Positions 12,257 through 21,124 of a stretch of 64,000 nt of DNA are shown piece after piece (the first letter of the stretch is position 1; each line of letters starts with the position of its first letter). The stretch covers positions 107,708 to 171,707 of the forward strand of contig QHZD01000026.1 in assembly GCA_003225315.1 (NCBI GenBank), read 5' to 3'. A model generated the notes under the pieces. It did not search any database. It saw only the letters and a program-made list of their open reading frames with translations, and had not been told where the DNA came from. The stretch is from Acidobacteriota bacterium. GTDB taxonomy: Bacteria > Acidobacteriota > Terriglobia > Acidiferrales > UBA7541. The translations under genes were made by a program, and so were the position numbers.

Positions 12257-13033
12257 ATGAAAAAATCTCTCTTCGCTACAATTTGCGCTGCGCTCGTGGC
12301 AATTCTGCCCGCAATCTGCAACGCGCAAGTCGATCCGCGATGGAAGATTCACGATCCTGATCGGCCGGCGCCGCCGGTGACCGATCCCGGCACGGCGAGC
12401 ACGCAGGATTCGCCGGGACGTCCGCCGTCCGACGCTGTTGTGCTATTTGATGGCAAGGATCTTTCCAAATGGGCGCACAAAGACGGAAGCGCGGCCAAAT
12501 GGAAAGTGGAGAACGGTTATTTCGAAGTTGCGCCAAAGACAGGAGAAATCCATACGCGCGAAGCTTTTGGCGATTGCCAGTTGCACGTGGAATTTGCCGA
12601 GCCGTCTCCCGCGAAAGGCGAAGACCAGGACCGGGGCAACAGCGGCGTCTTCCTCCACGGACTCTACGAGACGCAAGTCCTCGACTCCTATCAGAGCAAG
12701 ACGTATGCCGACGGGCAGGCCGCGGCGATCTATGGCCAATATCCTCCGCTGGTGAACGCTTCGCGTCCGCCGGGCCAGTGGCAAACTTACGACATCATTT
12801 TTCATGGCCCGCGTTTTGATGCGTCGGGAAAATTGACGCGCCCCGCGCGCGAAACTGTTTTTCACAACGGCGTGCTCGTGCAAGACAACGTCGAACTCAC
12901 CGGCCCCACTGGGCACCATGTGCGCCCGCCGTACAAGCCCGGGCCGGAAAAACTTCCGCTCGCGTTGCAGGATCATGGCCATCCGGTGCGCTATCGCAAC
13001 ATCTGGATTCGCGAACTGAAAACGCAGGATTGA
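12257..13033 (+). CDS. Secreted DUF1080 protein (3-keto-disaccharide hydrolase-like)
   Basis: A 258-residue protein with an N-terminal signal peptide (MKKSLFATICAALVAILPA, cleavage probably after CNA). A single DUF1080 domain follows, a concanavalin-like beta-sandwich: VVLFDGKDLSKWAHKDG, the W-K-V-E-N-G strand, GNSGVFLHGLYETQVLDS and the closing VRYRNIWIREL. Characterised relatives hydrolyse 3-keto-glycosides. That function is inferred and active-site residues were not checked. The GAGG box 8 nt upstream supports the start. It lies 128 bp after hppA, and the next gene is on the opposite strand. Confidence 0.8.
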   Translation: MKKSLFATICAALVAILPAICNAQVDPRWKIHDPDRPAPPVTDPGTASTQDSPGRPPSDAVVLFDGKDLSKWAHKDGSAAKWKVENGYFEVAPKTGEIHTREAFGDCQLHVEFAEPSPAKGEDQDRGNSGVFLHGLYETQVLDSYQSKTYADGQAAAIYGQYPPLVNASRPPGQWQTYDIIFHGPRFDASGKLTRPARETVFHNGVLVQDNVELTGPTGHHVRPPYKPGPEKLPLALQDHGHPVRYRNIWIRELKTQD

Positions 13034-13105
13034 TCGACAAGTTCCTTAGTCGCAAACGGTTGGATCTTGCAGTTTCACTCTATTACTGCAATCACTAGTA
13101 CGTTT

Positions 13106-14017
13106 CTAGCGCAGATAATCCTTAACAGCGCGGGCATAGTCCGCAAAGGCAATCTCGGGATCTTCCAGATCAGGATGCCACACTTTTTCCCACTCGAAAC
13201 AGTAGAACCCTTTGTAACCGATGGCGCGCAACGCTTCGACCTGCTCCTTGATGGGAACACTTCCTCGACCGGTCAACACGTACTTGCGATCGCCGCTCTT
13301 GCCGACAGAGTCCTTGAGGTGTGTGTGCCGGATCCATTGCCCGAGCTGCCGCACGGTGAACTTCGGGTCTTCATTCGACGCCGCGAACGTATGATGAGCG
13401 TCCCACAAAAGTGCGACCGACTTGGAATCAGCACGATGCAGCACGTCAGCGAGCGTAGCCGAAGACGTGAAGTCGTCGTGCGATTCGATGATCACGGTCA
13501 CTTTGCGCGGGCCCGCATACTCGCCCAATTCGTGCAATCCGGCGGCGACACGCGCTTTCATATCCTCGCCGGGCGTAATGGGATGCCCGGAGTCAGGGCT
13601 GCAACCGAAAACGCGCACGTAGGGCGCATCGAGCGTCGAAGCCAGGTCGATGAATCGGCGGCCATCCGCCAGAACTTTGGAGCGCTTCTCAGGATCGGAC
13701 TCGTGCAAGCTGGCGGAGCTGCTGACGCAGGCAACGCGCAGGCCGCGAGAGAGAATTTCGCGTTTCGTCTGCGCGATGCGTTCCGCTCCAAACGCAAGGT
13801 GCGAAGGCAAATCCAAATTGCCTTCCAGGCCGCGGAATTCGACGGCAGCGAAACCATGTTGCTCCGCGAAGGTCAGGATTTTCTGCAAGTCCCAGGCAGG
13901 ACAGCCCAGAGTGGAAAACGCAATCGGCAGGCGCGCCGGCTCCCCGGCGGGCGCAAATGCGGCAGCCATCGCTGCTCCGGTGAGCTTCTTTGCAAATTCT
14001 CGTCGCGTGGTTCTCAT
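13106..14017 (-). CDS. Tat-exported sugar phosphate isomerase/epimerase-like TIM-barrel protein
   Basis: A 303-residue AP-endonuclease-2/xylose-isomerase-type TIM barrel. The N-terminal MRTTRREFAKKLTG plus an Ala-rich segment is a twin-arginine export signal. Metal-ligand strands are visible (AAVEFRGLEG, VIIESHDDF, LLWDAHHTF, RHTHLKDS, FYCFEWE). GGAGG lies 9 nt before the ATG. The combination of exported TIM-barrel and DUF1080 proteins is common in bacteria that process 3-keto sugars, and the two genes here converge with a 72 bp gap. A role in sugar keto-intermediate processing is therefore plausible, but substrate is unknown. Confidence 0.8.
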   Translation of the reverse strand: MRTTRREFAKKLTGAAMAAAFAPAGEPARLPIAFSTLGCPAWDLQKILTFAEQHGFAAVEFRGLEGNLDLPSHLAFGAERIAQTKREILSRGLRVACVSSSASLHESDPEKRSKVLADGRRFIDLASTLDAPYVRVFGCSPDSGHPITPGEDMKARVAAGLHELGEYAGPRKVTVIIESHDDFTSSATLADVLHRADSKSVALLWDAHHTFAASNEDPKFTVRQLGQWIRHTHLKDSVGKSGDRKYVLTGRGSVPIKEQVEALRAIGYKGFYCFEWEKVWHPDLEDPEIAFADYARAVKDYLR

Positions 14018-14199
14018 GGAGCTGCGCCTCCAGCGGTCGCTGGCGCAAGCCTACCTGCGCGCCGGAAAAGTGTCAAAGAAACGAGTAAGAATCGCGGCGA
14101 AGAAAGGTCTCCGGAAGACGGAATCAGAGCAATTGGGTGCTATCGCAATATTTGGATTCGCGAGACGAAGATCGCAGAGTGATCTCCTCTGGGAATCGC

Positions 14200-14240
14200 C
14201 CGATTAGTAACGATATGTCCGCTTACCGGACACGACCTGC
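14200..14240. repeat. Short relic resembling an insertion-sequence end
   Basis: GATATGTCCGCTT (14212-14224) is identical to 63861-63873, at the start of the insertion sequence on the right edge. GACACGACCT (14229-14238) is the reverse complement of AGGTCGTGTC at 63841-63850. It immediately abuts the 3' end of the beta-propeller gene. Both matches are short, so an actual IS scar is only a possibility. Confidence 0.35.
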
Positions 14241-15253
14241 TAAGGCTTGAAGTGAAAGAGCAAAATGCCATAGCCGACGCCTGCGGGGTCGTCGGTCTTG
14301 GCAACTTGGAACGCCATGAAGCGGCCATCCGTGGAGATCACTGGATTTGAAGCTTTCCCGCCTGCATAGTCGTTGAAATGCGTAAGGCGCGTGAAGTCCT
14401 TTCCGGTTCCGTCGAGTTTCAGTTTCCAGATGTCGATATTTCCGGAGCCGCGGGTACCGCCAAGCTGCTCGCATTGACGGTCCGCTTCGACGGCGGTATA
14501 CAGACCGTCCGGGAAGATACCTTCGACCTCATTGTACGAGCCCGGTGCTTTGGAGAAATTCGTCACCACGGCAGTGCGCAAGTCGATGCCCATGACCGAG
14601 GCTTGACCACGCGGCTCATAGCAGGTGAACGTCATTTTGTCATCGTTGTCGTAGAAATCCTGGGCCTCAAGAGTGCAGCTGCGGTCCTTGCTGTCATACA
14701 CGATCTTTTTGTTGATCAGCGCGGGTGGTCCATGCGACAGATCGAGTTCTGCGACGACCAGACGCGAGGATGCGGATGCCAAATCTGGGTTTTGCTGTGA
14801 AGTCTCCGAGTAGGAAATTTTAAGAGACTTTTTCGAAATGGCGGCTCCTTCGCTCATCTTTTGACCAAGCTTAATGGGTCGCGATCCGCGCTCCTTGCTG
14901 AGGAACCACAGTTCATTGTCGCGGGTGCGGCTTACGCGGATGTTCTCGAAATGATCGGGACCGATCAAGATATAGTCGCCGGTCACTAGGTGCATCACCC
15001 GCAAAAACACCGCGGCAGGCACATTGCAGGTCAGGCAGCGAATTTCGCGGGTGTTTAAATCGATTACCATGGCGTCACCGAAGCTTTTCGCCGTGAAAGC
15101 GACGCGCAGATTATCAGGTGAGATGTCAGCACGTTCGCCGAAATGAGTGAGGACTTCGAAGTTGGGAGGCAGATGATCAAGTGGATTTCCCTGCTTGCGT
15201 TCGGCCGGCAGGGCTAAGAGCAGTGCAGCGAAAAGGCTCAGTGGTACGCGCAT
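14240..15253 (-). CDS. Secreted TolB/WD40-like beta-propeller protein
   Basis: A 337-residue protein with an N-terminal hydrophobic signal (MRVPLSLFAALLLALPA) and then blades of the PD40/TolB type. Recurrent segments are ISPDNLRVAFTAK, GAAISKKSLKISYSE and PVISTDGRFMAFQVAK. The last is the classical D-G-x-x-[LIV]-A-F propeller strand. Four Cys residues may form disulphides after export. No enzymatic motif was seen. Start at 15253 lacks a strong ribosome-binding site. Function unknown; a periplasmic scaffold or sugar/peptide-binding role would be usual. Confidence 0.65.
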   Translation of the reverse strand: MRVPLSLFAALLLALPAERKQGNPLDHLPPNFEVLTHFGERADISPDNLRVAFTAKSFGDAMVIDLNTREIRCLTCNVPAAVFLRVMHLVTGDYILIGPDHFENIRVSRTRDNELWFLSKERGSRPIKLGQKMSEGAAISKKSLKISYSETSQQNPDLASASSRLVVAELDLSHGPPALINKKIVYDSKDRSCTLEAQDFYDNDDKMTFTCYEPRGQASVMGIDLRTAVVTNFSKAPGSYNEVEGIFPDGLYTAVEADRQCEQLGGTRGSGNIDIWKLKLDGTGKDFTRLTHFNDYAGGKASNPVISTDGRFMAFQVAKTDDPAGVGYGILLFHFKP

Positions 15254-15753
15254 GCCGACATCTTACCAGACCGGGCAGCGGGTCTTAGGCATCCTACTGT
15301 CGCTCTGGGCATCGTGCCCTTCTTTTGTTGCGCTACATTAACTGCAGAAGAAACCGGTGCACGAAACCTGAGGTGAGCCCCGATAAGTCCGCTTATAGGA
15401 AGTGATCGCGATTGCTCCCGGTTGACGGGCCACTACCGTTGAAAGTTTTGGTGGACGGAGCTGCATAAGTTAGCGTATAGTAATCCTTGTAGAAAAGTGC
15501 GTTTCGACGGCGGGAGATTCTTCTCCCGCTTTTTCATTTTTAGGCACAGCTCTCCCCCAAATCCGTTTCCGCTAAGCCAGACATTGCGGTTTGGTGGAAC
15601 CCTTAGGTCTCCCGACACCTCTGGTGGTTTGCCATTGGTGTAAGTGCCACGCTTGCAAGCGAAGGAAACTGACAAGCCGCCGCGGTCCAAACTACAGAGC
15701 AGCGCAAGACCGACCAGAACGGGTCTAAAAGACCCGCCACTACAACTCCGCAG
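15254..15753. other. Intergenic region, 500 bp, with an orphan terminator
   Basis: No convincing ORF. It holds a near-perfect plus-strand terminator at 15510-15540 with no plus-strand gene upstream, a weak candidate promoter (TTGAAA 15439-15444, GCATAA about 18 bp later) and a hairpin ACGGGTCT/AGACCCGC at about 15718-15737 just before the next gene. A short plus-strand RNA of roughly 60 nt is possible. Confidence 0.4.
15510..15540 (+). terminator. Rho-independent terminator without an upstream gene
   Basis: GCGGGAGA (15510-15517), a 4-nt loop and TCTCCCGC (15522-15529) form an 8-bp perfect stem followed by TTTTTCATTTTTA. On the plus strand nothing annotated precedes it, so it may end a small RNA. 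Confidence 0.6.
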
Positions 15754-16608
15754 ATGCCAGACAAGAAGCAAATCTTAAATTCCATAGCCGCGGTTGCAAA
15801 GAAACTTGGGCGGGCGCCATCGCGAGCCGAGTTCACTTCGCGGTCAGGAATCTCCGCATTTTTTGTGTTGCAATGGTTCCGTAGCTGGAGTGACGCCGTC
15901 CGGGCCGCGGGGCTCCGCCCGTATACGCGGAACGCGAAGGTGGAAGACCGCGCATTGCTGGAAGACTGGGGCAACACGGTACGAAAAAACCGCGGCGTAC
16001 TCCCGCGGCACATCTATCGACGAAGGGCGAAATATAATCCTTGCACGCTAGCAAACCGATTCGGCGGCTGGACATCCGTGCCGGAGGCCTTTTGCAATTT
16101 TGCCAAAGGCAAGCAGAAATGGGCGGATGTCCTGGCGCTTCTTCCTGCTCGCTTAGCCCGCGCTCCCTTATCAAAGGATGCGCGCTCGCGGCCGAACGAA
16201 GGCTCCTCTTCCTCAATTACGCCGAAGCCATTACAACATCGGCCTTTGAAGGGCCGGGCTACTTATGGCAGTCCCACGAACTTCCGTGGGCTCCTGCATG
16301 AACCGATGAACGAACAGGGTGTTGTGCTGCTGTTTGGAATGTTGGCGAAAGATCTAGGCTACATGATTGAGGCGGTTCAAACGGGATTTCCCGACTGTGA
16401 AGCCATGCGTCAGATTGCTCCCGAGCGATGGCAGCGCGTGCACATCGAATTTGAATTTGAGAGCAGGAATTTCCGCGACCACGGCCATCCTGCAAGCGGT
16501 TGCGATGTCATTGTCTGTTGGCGGCACAACTGGGACGATTGCCCTGAAGGTATTGAGGTGGTGGAGCTGTCCAGCGTAATTAAATCTTTGGCCAGCGCAA
16601 AGGACTAA
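15754..16608 (+). CDS. Orphan HNH-associated-repeat protein with a restriction-endonuclease-like C-terminal domain
   Basis: A 284-residue soluble protein. The N-terminal 100 residues contain two copies of the homing-endonuclease-associated repeat, a DNA-binding helical repeat: LNSIAAVAKKLGRAPSRAEF with WFRSWSDAVRAAG, then WGNTVRKNRGVLPRHIYRRR with FGGWTSVPEAF. A low-complexity Ser/Pro linker follows. The C-terminal part (about 185-275) has GFPDCEA, IEFEFESRNF and CDVIVCWRHNWDDCP, a spacing resembling a PD-(D/E)XK nuclease core. No methylase or transposase is adjacent. No strong ribosome-binding site precedes the ATG. Nuclease activity is inferred only. Confidence 0.65.
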   Translation: MPDKKQILNSIAAVAKKLGRAPSRAEFTSRSGISAFFVLQWFRSWSDAVRAAGLRPYTRNAKVEDRALLEDWGNTVRKNRGVLPRHIYRRRAKYNPCTLANRFGGWTSVPEAFCNFAKGKQKWADVLALLPARLARAPLSKDARSRPNEGSSSSITPKPLQHRPLKGRATYGSPTNFRGLLHEPMNEQGVVLLFGMLAKDLGYMIEAVQTGFPDCEAMRQIAPERWQRVHIEFEFESRNFRDHGHPASGCDVIVCWRHNWDDCPEGIEVVELSSVIKSLASAKD

Positions 16609-17936
16609 CTCTTGATCATTCCCGGGAATTTGCGCGGGTTGTTGTCGAAGCCGGGGAAAACCGGCTTCAGGTCGGCGACGCCGATGTGCTTGGTCAGGAT
16701 TTCCCCGACCACCGATCGAAAGTCCGTCGTGAGCGCAAGGTCGCGCCCTTCGTTGAGCTGATGGTCGTTTAGGCCAGGCCAGCGGCCGTAAACCGTGCCG
16801 CCTTTCACGTCGCCGCCCATCACAAACATGCAATTCGCGTGGCCGTGATCGGTTCCGCGATTGCCATTTTCCTTGGCGGTTCGGCCAAACTCGCTCATGG
16901 TCACGAAGACAATGTTTTCCATGCGGTCGCCCATATCCTGATGAAACGCCGCGAGACCCTGGCCAAGATCCTTCAGCAAATTGGAAAGCTGGCCTTGCAC
17001 GCCGCCTTCGTTCACGTGATTGTCCCAGCCGCCGCAATCGACGAAAAGAACTTCGACTCCGATGTTCGCCTTGAGCAGTTGCCCGATCTGCTGCAAACTT
17101 TGGCCAAGCCTGCTGGTCGGATACTGCGCTCCGTTTTCCGGCTGATATTTTGCCGGGTCGGCTTTGCGCAGAAGGTCGATGGCCTCAAACGTTTCCGTAC
17201 CCGTGCCATGCAGCGCATGATCCACCGTCTGCGAGTACATGGCTTCAAAGCCGCCTTCAACAATCTGGCCCGTTCCCGGAGCTTGCGCCATCACTCTAAA
17301 TTGTTTTAGGTCGGGCAGCGCAATCGCTGGCGCTCCTCCGTGCAACATGCGCGGAAGGTTGGGCCCCATCGCCACCGCGCGGAACGGCGAAGCGTCTTCT
17401 TCCGGTACAGTTTCGAGCGCGCGGTTCAGCCAGCCGTCTTCGGTTGATTTCAGTCCCGGCGTGCCCGACTCCATGAAGTCCTGCGCGTCGAAGTGCGAGC
17501 GCGTCAGGTCGGGCGAACCCGCGGCGTGCACGATCGCAAGCTGGTTCTTATGAAAGAGCGGCTCGAGCGGCGCAAGGCTCGGGTGCAATCCGAAGAATCC
17601 GTCCAGATCGATCGCCGCATCACCATTCAACTCGGGGTTTGCAAGTACAAACCCCGAACCCCGGCCGCCACGCTTGGGCTGCGGAATCGCAATCGTCGGA
17701 CGCATGCGGTAATAATTGGATTCGCCGAAGGGCACAACGATGTTCAAGCCGTCCGCCGCGCCACGCTGAAACAGCACCACGAGTTGCTTCTTGTTCGGCA
17801 TGGGCGTCGCCGCGACGGCGCGCTGCAAAAACGCGGGCATTGCGCTGAGGCCAACCATCGCCACGCCGCCCTGCTTCAGGAAATATCGCCGCGAAAATTT
17901 CAGACCGCGTACACCCTCGCAACATTGGTAACTCAT
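16605..17936 (-). CDS. DUF1501 Tat-exported protein
   Basis: A 443-residue member of the DUF1501 family, sulfatase-like proteins that almost always pair with DUF1800. The N-terminus has a twin-arginine signal (SRRYFLKQGGVAM, then SAMPAFLQRAVAA). Conserved features are FQRGAADGLNIVVPFGE, RSHFDAQDFMESG, DCGGWDNHV and SEFGRTAKENGN ... DHGHANCMFVMGG. The start has GGAG about 8 nt upstream. It begins only 15 bp after the DUF1800 stop, so the two are an operon. Function is not established; they are envelope or extracellular proteins. Its end overlaps the 3' end of the convergent nuclease-like gene by 4 bp. Confidence 0.88.
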   Translation of the reverse strand: MSYQCCEGVRGLKFSRRYFLKQGGVAMVGLSAMPAFLQRAVAATPMPNKKQLVVLFQRGAADGLNIVVPFGESNYYRMRPTIAIPQPKRGGRGSGFVLANPELNGDAAIDLDGFFGLHPSLAPLEPLFHKNQLAIVHAAGSPDLTRSHFDAQDFMESGTPGLKSTEDGWLNRALETVPEEDASPFRAVAMGPNLPRMLHGGAPAIALPDLKQFRVMAQAPGTGQIVEGGFEAMYSQTVDHALHGTGTETFEAIDLLRKADPAKYQPENGAQYPTSRLGQSLQQIGQLLKANIGVEVLFVDCGGWDNHVNEGGVQGQLSNLLKDLGQGLAAFHQDMGDRMENIVFVTMSEFGRTAKENGNRGTDHGHANCMFVMGGDVKGGTVYGRWPGLNDHQLNEGRDLALTTDFRSVVGEILTKHIGVADLKPVFPGFDNNPRKFPGMIKS

Positions 17937-17951
17937 CGCGACGTCTCCAGC

Positions 17952-19988
17952 CTATCGCCTTTGAAATTCCGGCGCGCCCAGCACCAACCCCGCGACGACG
18001 CCGAGATCTACTTGCTTGCGCGCATCGTCGAGCTTCGCCTGCAAAACTTGCGGGTTATCGAGTTGCTTCTCGAGCGTCTCGACCGTCGTCGGCCCCGCTT
18101 GCCCCCCAAGAAATACCTGTACCGCGCGATCCAGCGCCGCCTTCGGATCGGCAGATGAATCCACGCCGAGCAACGAAGCCACATCGGTGCGCGCTCCTCG
18201 CATCTTGTTGCCGGCAAGTGCCAGAGCATAGTTCAGCCGATTCAAAAGCGCTCCGGTGTTCACCCACGTTTCCGCTTTGTCGGAATAACCTGTCGGCGGC
18301 TGGCATTGATACAGTGGCTCGCCGATTCGCCCGACCCACTGCACCAGCGGCATGGGCGTGTCCACGTCCGTGCCCAGCGCGCGCACTGCGGAAACTACCA
18401 GTTCAAAAGGCGTCTTGATTTTCGCGCGGTACGATTCCCGCGACCAAAATTCCGGCGACCAGATCATCGTGTGCAGAACTGCTTTGATGTCGCCGTCGCT
18501 CGATTGAAAACTTTCCGCCATGCGGTTGACCAACGCCGGCGGCGGATTGTCCGAAACAAACCGCCGCGCCAGTTTCGTCGAAATGAACTTTGCTGTGCTC
18601 GGGTGATGCACAAGCAGGTCGATCACCTGCTCTCCATCCTTCATCCCGCCCGCATGAATCTTTTTCCCCAGCACGTACTTCGCGTCGGGATCGTGCAGCC
18701 GGTCGTCAAACTTGAAGTCCGCGTACTGCCTGGGCTTGTCAATCGTCCAGCCCGTGAAGCAGCGCGCCACTTCCGTGACGTCCTTCTGCGTGTAACCGCC
18801 ATCGACGCCGAGCGTGTGCAATTCCATCAGCTCGCGTCCGTAGTTCTCGTTCAGCCCGCGCTCGTTTTTCTTCGCTTGTGGATTGCCCACTGGACGCGGC
18901 GGCGCGGGCCAGCCGAATCTTCCACGGCGCCATTGCTGGCGCGCCGCGCGCTCGGCCGCTTGCCGCTGCGCCGCCCGCGGATCAGCGCTCAAGAGATTGT
19001 CCAGATAAAAAAGCATCGCCGGGCTCTTGGCCGTGGCGGTCACCAAATCCTTGAACTTTCCGAAGGCATGCGGCTGGATGACCTCGCGTTCATACGAAGT
19101 CAGGTAGTAGCGGTCTTCGCCTTTGCCCGCGAACACGTTGAAGTGGTTAAACCAAAAATCATCCATCACCTGCTGAAGCTGCCGCTCGCTGTAAATCGCG
19201 CGCGTTACTTTGGCCATGCCCAGTTCGGCCACCACGCGCTGCGGCCTTTTGCTGTCGTCGGCAATCGCGCGTGGAACATTGTTGGGGTCGGCGCCTCCTA
19301 AAACGTCGCGCTTGCCTACACCTTTCGTCGCGGGATTTCCTTCGGGTTGCTCCTGCTTCATGGGCGCGGGAGCGTCGCTCATTTCCTGTTTTGCAGTCGT
19401 AGCGTTTTGCTGAGGAGCTTCTGTTTCCCCTCCGCCTTTGGTTTGTCCCTGCGCCGCTTGCATATCTCGCGCAACAGTTTCCGCGGCTGCATCGCTTCGG
19501 CGTTGCTCTTGCTGCGCTTGTGCCTGCGCACGCTTCTCGGCTTGCTTCTCCGCTTGTTTGGGTTGCGGATATTCATCAATCAGTTTCGCGGTGGACATGC
19601 GCAGCGTCGGATAATCCGCGAGGCGCGCATCCAGCGCGCGGTCATCAATGGAATTGGGATTGAGTTGCTGCTCGATCCATTTGGCCAGGCCCATCTGGCG
19701 GACGCGCTCAACGTCGCCCGGACGCGGGCCGTAGGCCAGGCGATTCAGCGTGTGCAGAATCGCTTCGTCGGGGCTGAGTTCTGTAATCGGCAGCCCTTTG
19801 AGCGCGGGATCGTTCTTGGGTTTCTTATCTTTCGCCGACGCAGGATTCTCAGCGCTGGCAGGCAATTCGATACCGAGCGACAAAACGCAAGCGAACGAGA
19901 GGATGACGGCGAGGAATGACCTTGGTGTCGCGGAAATGGAAGGGATTCGTTGATTCACTGGCGAGGCGGGGGACTCTTGCAGCCTCAT
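17952..19988 (-). CDS. DUF1800 secreted protein
   Basis: A protein of about 678 residues from the ATG at 19988, which has GGAGAG 5 nt upstream; an in-frame ATG at 20120 is less likely because it precedes the signal peptide. A signal sequence (SFLAVILSFACVLSLG) is followed by DUF1800: ILHTLNRLAYGPRPGDVERV, ERQLQQVMDDFWFNHFNVFA, GLNENYGRELMELHTLGVDGGYT and EVARCFTGW. A hydrophilic Ala/Gln/Lys-rich insert (about residues 150-235) looks like coiled coil. Partner of the downstream DUF1501 gene. Function unknown. Confidence 0.88.
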   Translation of the reverse strand: MRLQESPASPVNQRIPSISATPRSFLAVILSFACVLSLGIELPASAENPASAKDKKPKNDPALKGLPITELSPDEAILHTLNRLAYGPRPGDVERVRQMGLAKWIEQQLNPNSIDDRALDARLADYPTLRMSTAKLIDEYPQPKQAEKQAEKRAQAQAQQEQRRSDAAAETVARDMQAAQGQTKGGGETEAPQQNATTAKQEMSDAPAPMKQEQPEGNPATKGVGKRDVLGGADPNNVPRAIADDSKRPQRVVAELGMAKVTRAIYSERQLQQVMDDFWFNHFNVFAGKGEDRYYLTSYEREVIQPHAFGKFKDLVTATAKSPAMLFYLDNLLSADPRAAQRQAAERAARQQWRRGRFGWPAPPRPVGNPQAKKNERGLNENYGRELMELHTLGVDGGYTQKDVTEVARCFTGWTIDKPRQYADFKFDDRLHDPDAKYVLGKKIHAGGMKDGEQVIDLLVHHPSTAKFISTKLARRFVSDNPPPALVNRMAESFQSSDGDIKAVLHTMIWSPEFWSRESYRAKIKTPFELVVSAVRALGTDVDTPMPLVQWVGRIGEPLYQCQPPTGYSDKAETWVNTGALLNRLNYALALAGNKMRGARTDVASLLGVDSSADPKAALDRAVQVFLGGQAGPTTVETLEKQLDNPQVLQAKLDDARKQVDLGVVAGLVLGAPEFQRR

Positions 19989-20246
19989 AACACTCTCCTG
20001 CCGTGCCGTATCATGGGCAAAATAAGGGTCATCGATAGAATAACCCTGATCCGGAGAAGAAGTTGCGCAACTCTGGCAATCCTGTGGAATGCCTACCACG
20101 GCGGAAGCTACACTCAGCAAAGGCCTTAGGGCCGTAAATGTGGAGTGCGGGAGCTTGCTACCGCTTTTCCGACGTCCGAGAGGTTTGTATTGGCACGGGA
20201 AAACGCACTGAATTCGCCTTAGGATTTATCGTCCTGGCCACCCGAT
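19989..20246. other. Intergenic region
   Basis: Upstream region of the DUF1800 operon; no ORF, RNA or repeat recognised. Confidence 0.4.
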
Positions 20247-20381
20247 TCAAAGGCCTAGCCCAAGCACCACCCTTATCCGTGCCGATCCGTTAAGGGCCTG
20301 CCACCCGCCCAACGGCGGAATGGAGATAATGTTTAACAGACAGATAAGCGCTAAGAGTAAGTTCAGGCGTTTTCGCATCAT
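20247..20381 (-). CDS. Possible small membrane or secreted protein, 44 aa
   Basis: MMRKRLNLLLALICLLNIIS, then a short tail. It has a positively charged start and a single hydrophobic segment like a signal peptide or membrane anchor. It is preceded by AAGGAG at 6-7 nt spacing, a strong ribosome-binding site. It lies downstream of a decayed secreted-protein gene on the same strand, separated by a stable hairpin (20401-20428). No family recognised; it might instead be a leftover from the same decay. Confidence 0.35.
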   Translation of the reverse strand: MMRKRLNLLLALICLLNIISIPPLGGWQALNGSARIRVVLGLGL

Positions 20382-20400
20382 GGATCACTCCTTGAATTGG

Positions 20401-20428
20401 GAGAGGCGCATGCTGGGATGCGCCTCTC
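20401..20428. repeat. Perfect inverted repeat with 11-bp arms
   Basis: GAGAGGCGCAT, a 6-nt loop and ATGCGCCTCTC. There is no T-tract on either side, so it is not an ordinary terminator. It sits between the decayed gene and the small ORF and may be an mRNA processing or stability element. Confidence 0.5.
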
Positions 20429-20441
20429 GAAGTCTTGTGGC

Positions 20442-20814
20442 CTAATTGGTAAAGTTTACGGTACCCGTCAGCGGATTGGGAGACGGTGTTACGGTACCAC
20501 CAGGCATGCCATAGTTTGTGTTGGTCGTTGAAGCGGTAAACTGCCATGTAACAGCTCCAGCATGTGTGTTGCTTGCGGAACTGGAAACGGGGAACGGAAC
20601 ATTGCAATTACCATTGCTGGCTGTAAGGGTTTCCTGACATATTGGCCCTCGCTCAGAACAGCCGGGAGCAGGAGAACCGCTCGCAGCACTCATCGGTATC
20701 AGCGGGCCGGAGAACTGCGAGTGCCTGAGGGCTGGAAGCGGTTTGTTGAGCGACGGACGGAATTAGGATCAAAGCGCTGAGAACGAAAGAAAAAGGAAGG
20801 CGAGCAAATCGCAT
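20442..20814 (-). pseudogene. Frameshifted small secreted protein
   Basis: An ATG at 20814 with GGAGG 5-6 nt upstream starts a good signal peptide (MRFARLPFSFVLSALILIPS) followed by VAQQTASSPQALAVL, an N-terminus often seen in secreted acidobacterial proteins. That frame stops at 20653 after 53 residues with nonsense-looking Cys-rich sequence. A frame shifted by +1 is open from about residue 36 to 20442 and carries Ser/Thr/Asn-rich, extracellular-looking sequence (TLTASNGNCNVPFPVSSSAS and TNYGMPGGTVTPSPNPLTG). One indel near 20700 would join them into a protein of about 120 residues. A real 53-residue product cannot be excluded. Confidence 0.5.
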
Positions 20815-21124
20815 GGGAACCTCCGAGGCGTAGTCCACGTACCGGTCGAGTCGTAACCGGTGAGAGCGTGGAGGCTGTAAATTTGCCGCCAGGGTGGGAG
20901 ACGACGCGCGGGAAAATAAAACAGAACAATGTAGCCAACAATCCAGGGGATTCACTATATTCAGATCAGGTAAATTGTTGAGGTGAGTACTAAGGGAGCA
21001 CTAAGCGCCTGGAGAGAAGAAGGGGGCGAAGCGAAGAAGCTTCGGCCCGAATTGAGAAGCGCTCGACTAAGCAGCCCCGCACTCTAAAATGTAACCGGCA
21101 GTTTTCAGCGCCTCGGGAGAAGCG
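20815..21124. other. Intergenic region, about 310 bp
   Basis: Lies downstream of the VWA gene and upstream of the decayed secreted-protein gene, both on the minus strand. No credible ORF or RNA gene seen. A short GAAGAAGCTTC inverted repeat is near 21034, but without a T-tract. Confidence 0.4.

Noticed and set aside
15433..16013. Minus-strand frames near 15.4-16.0 kb
   Set aside because: Low-complexity or shadow of the HNH-repeat gene; no ribosome-binding site or domain.
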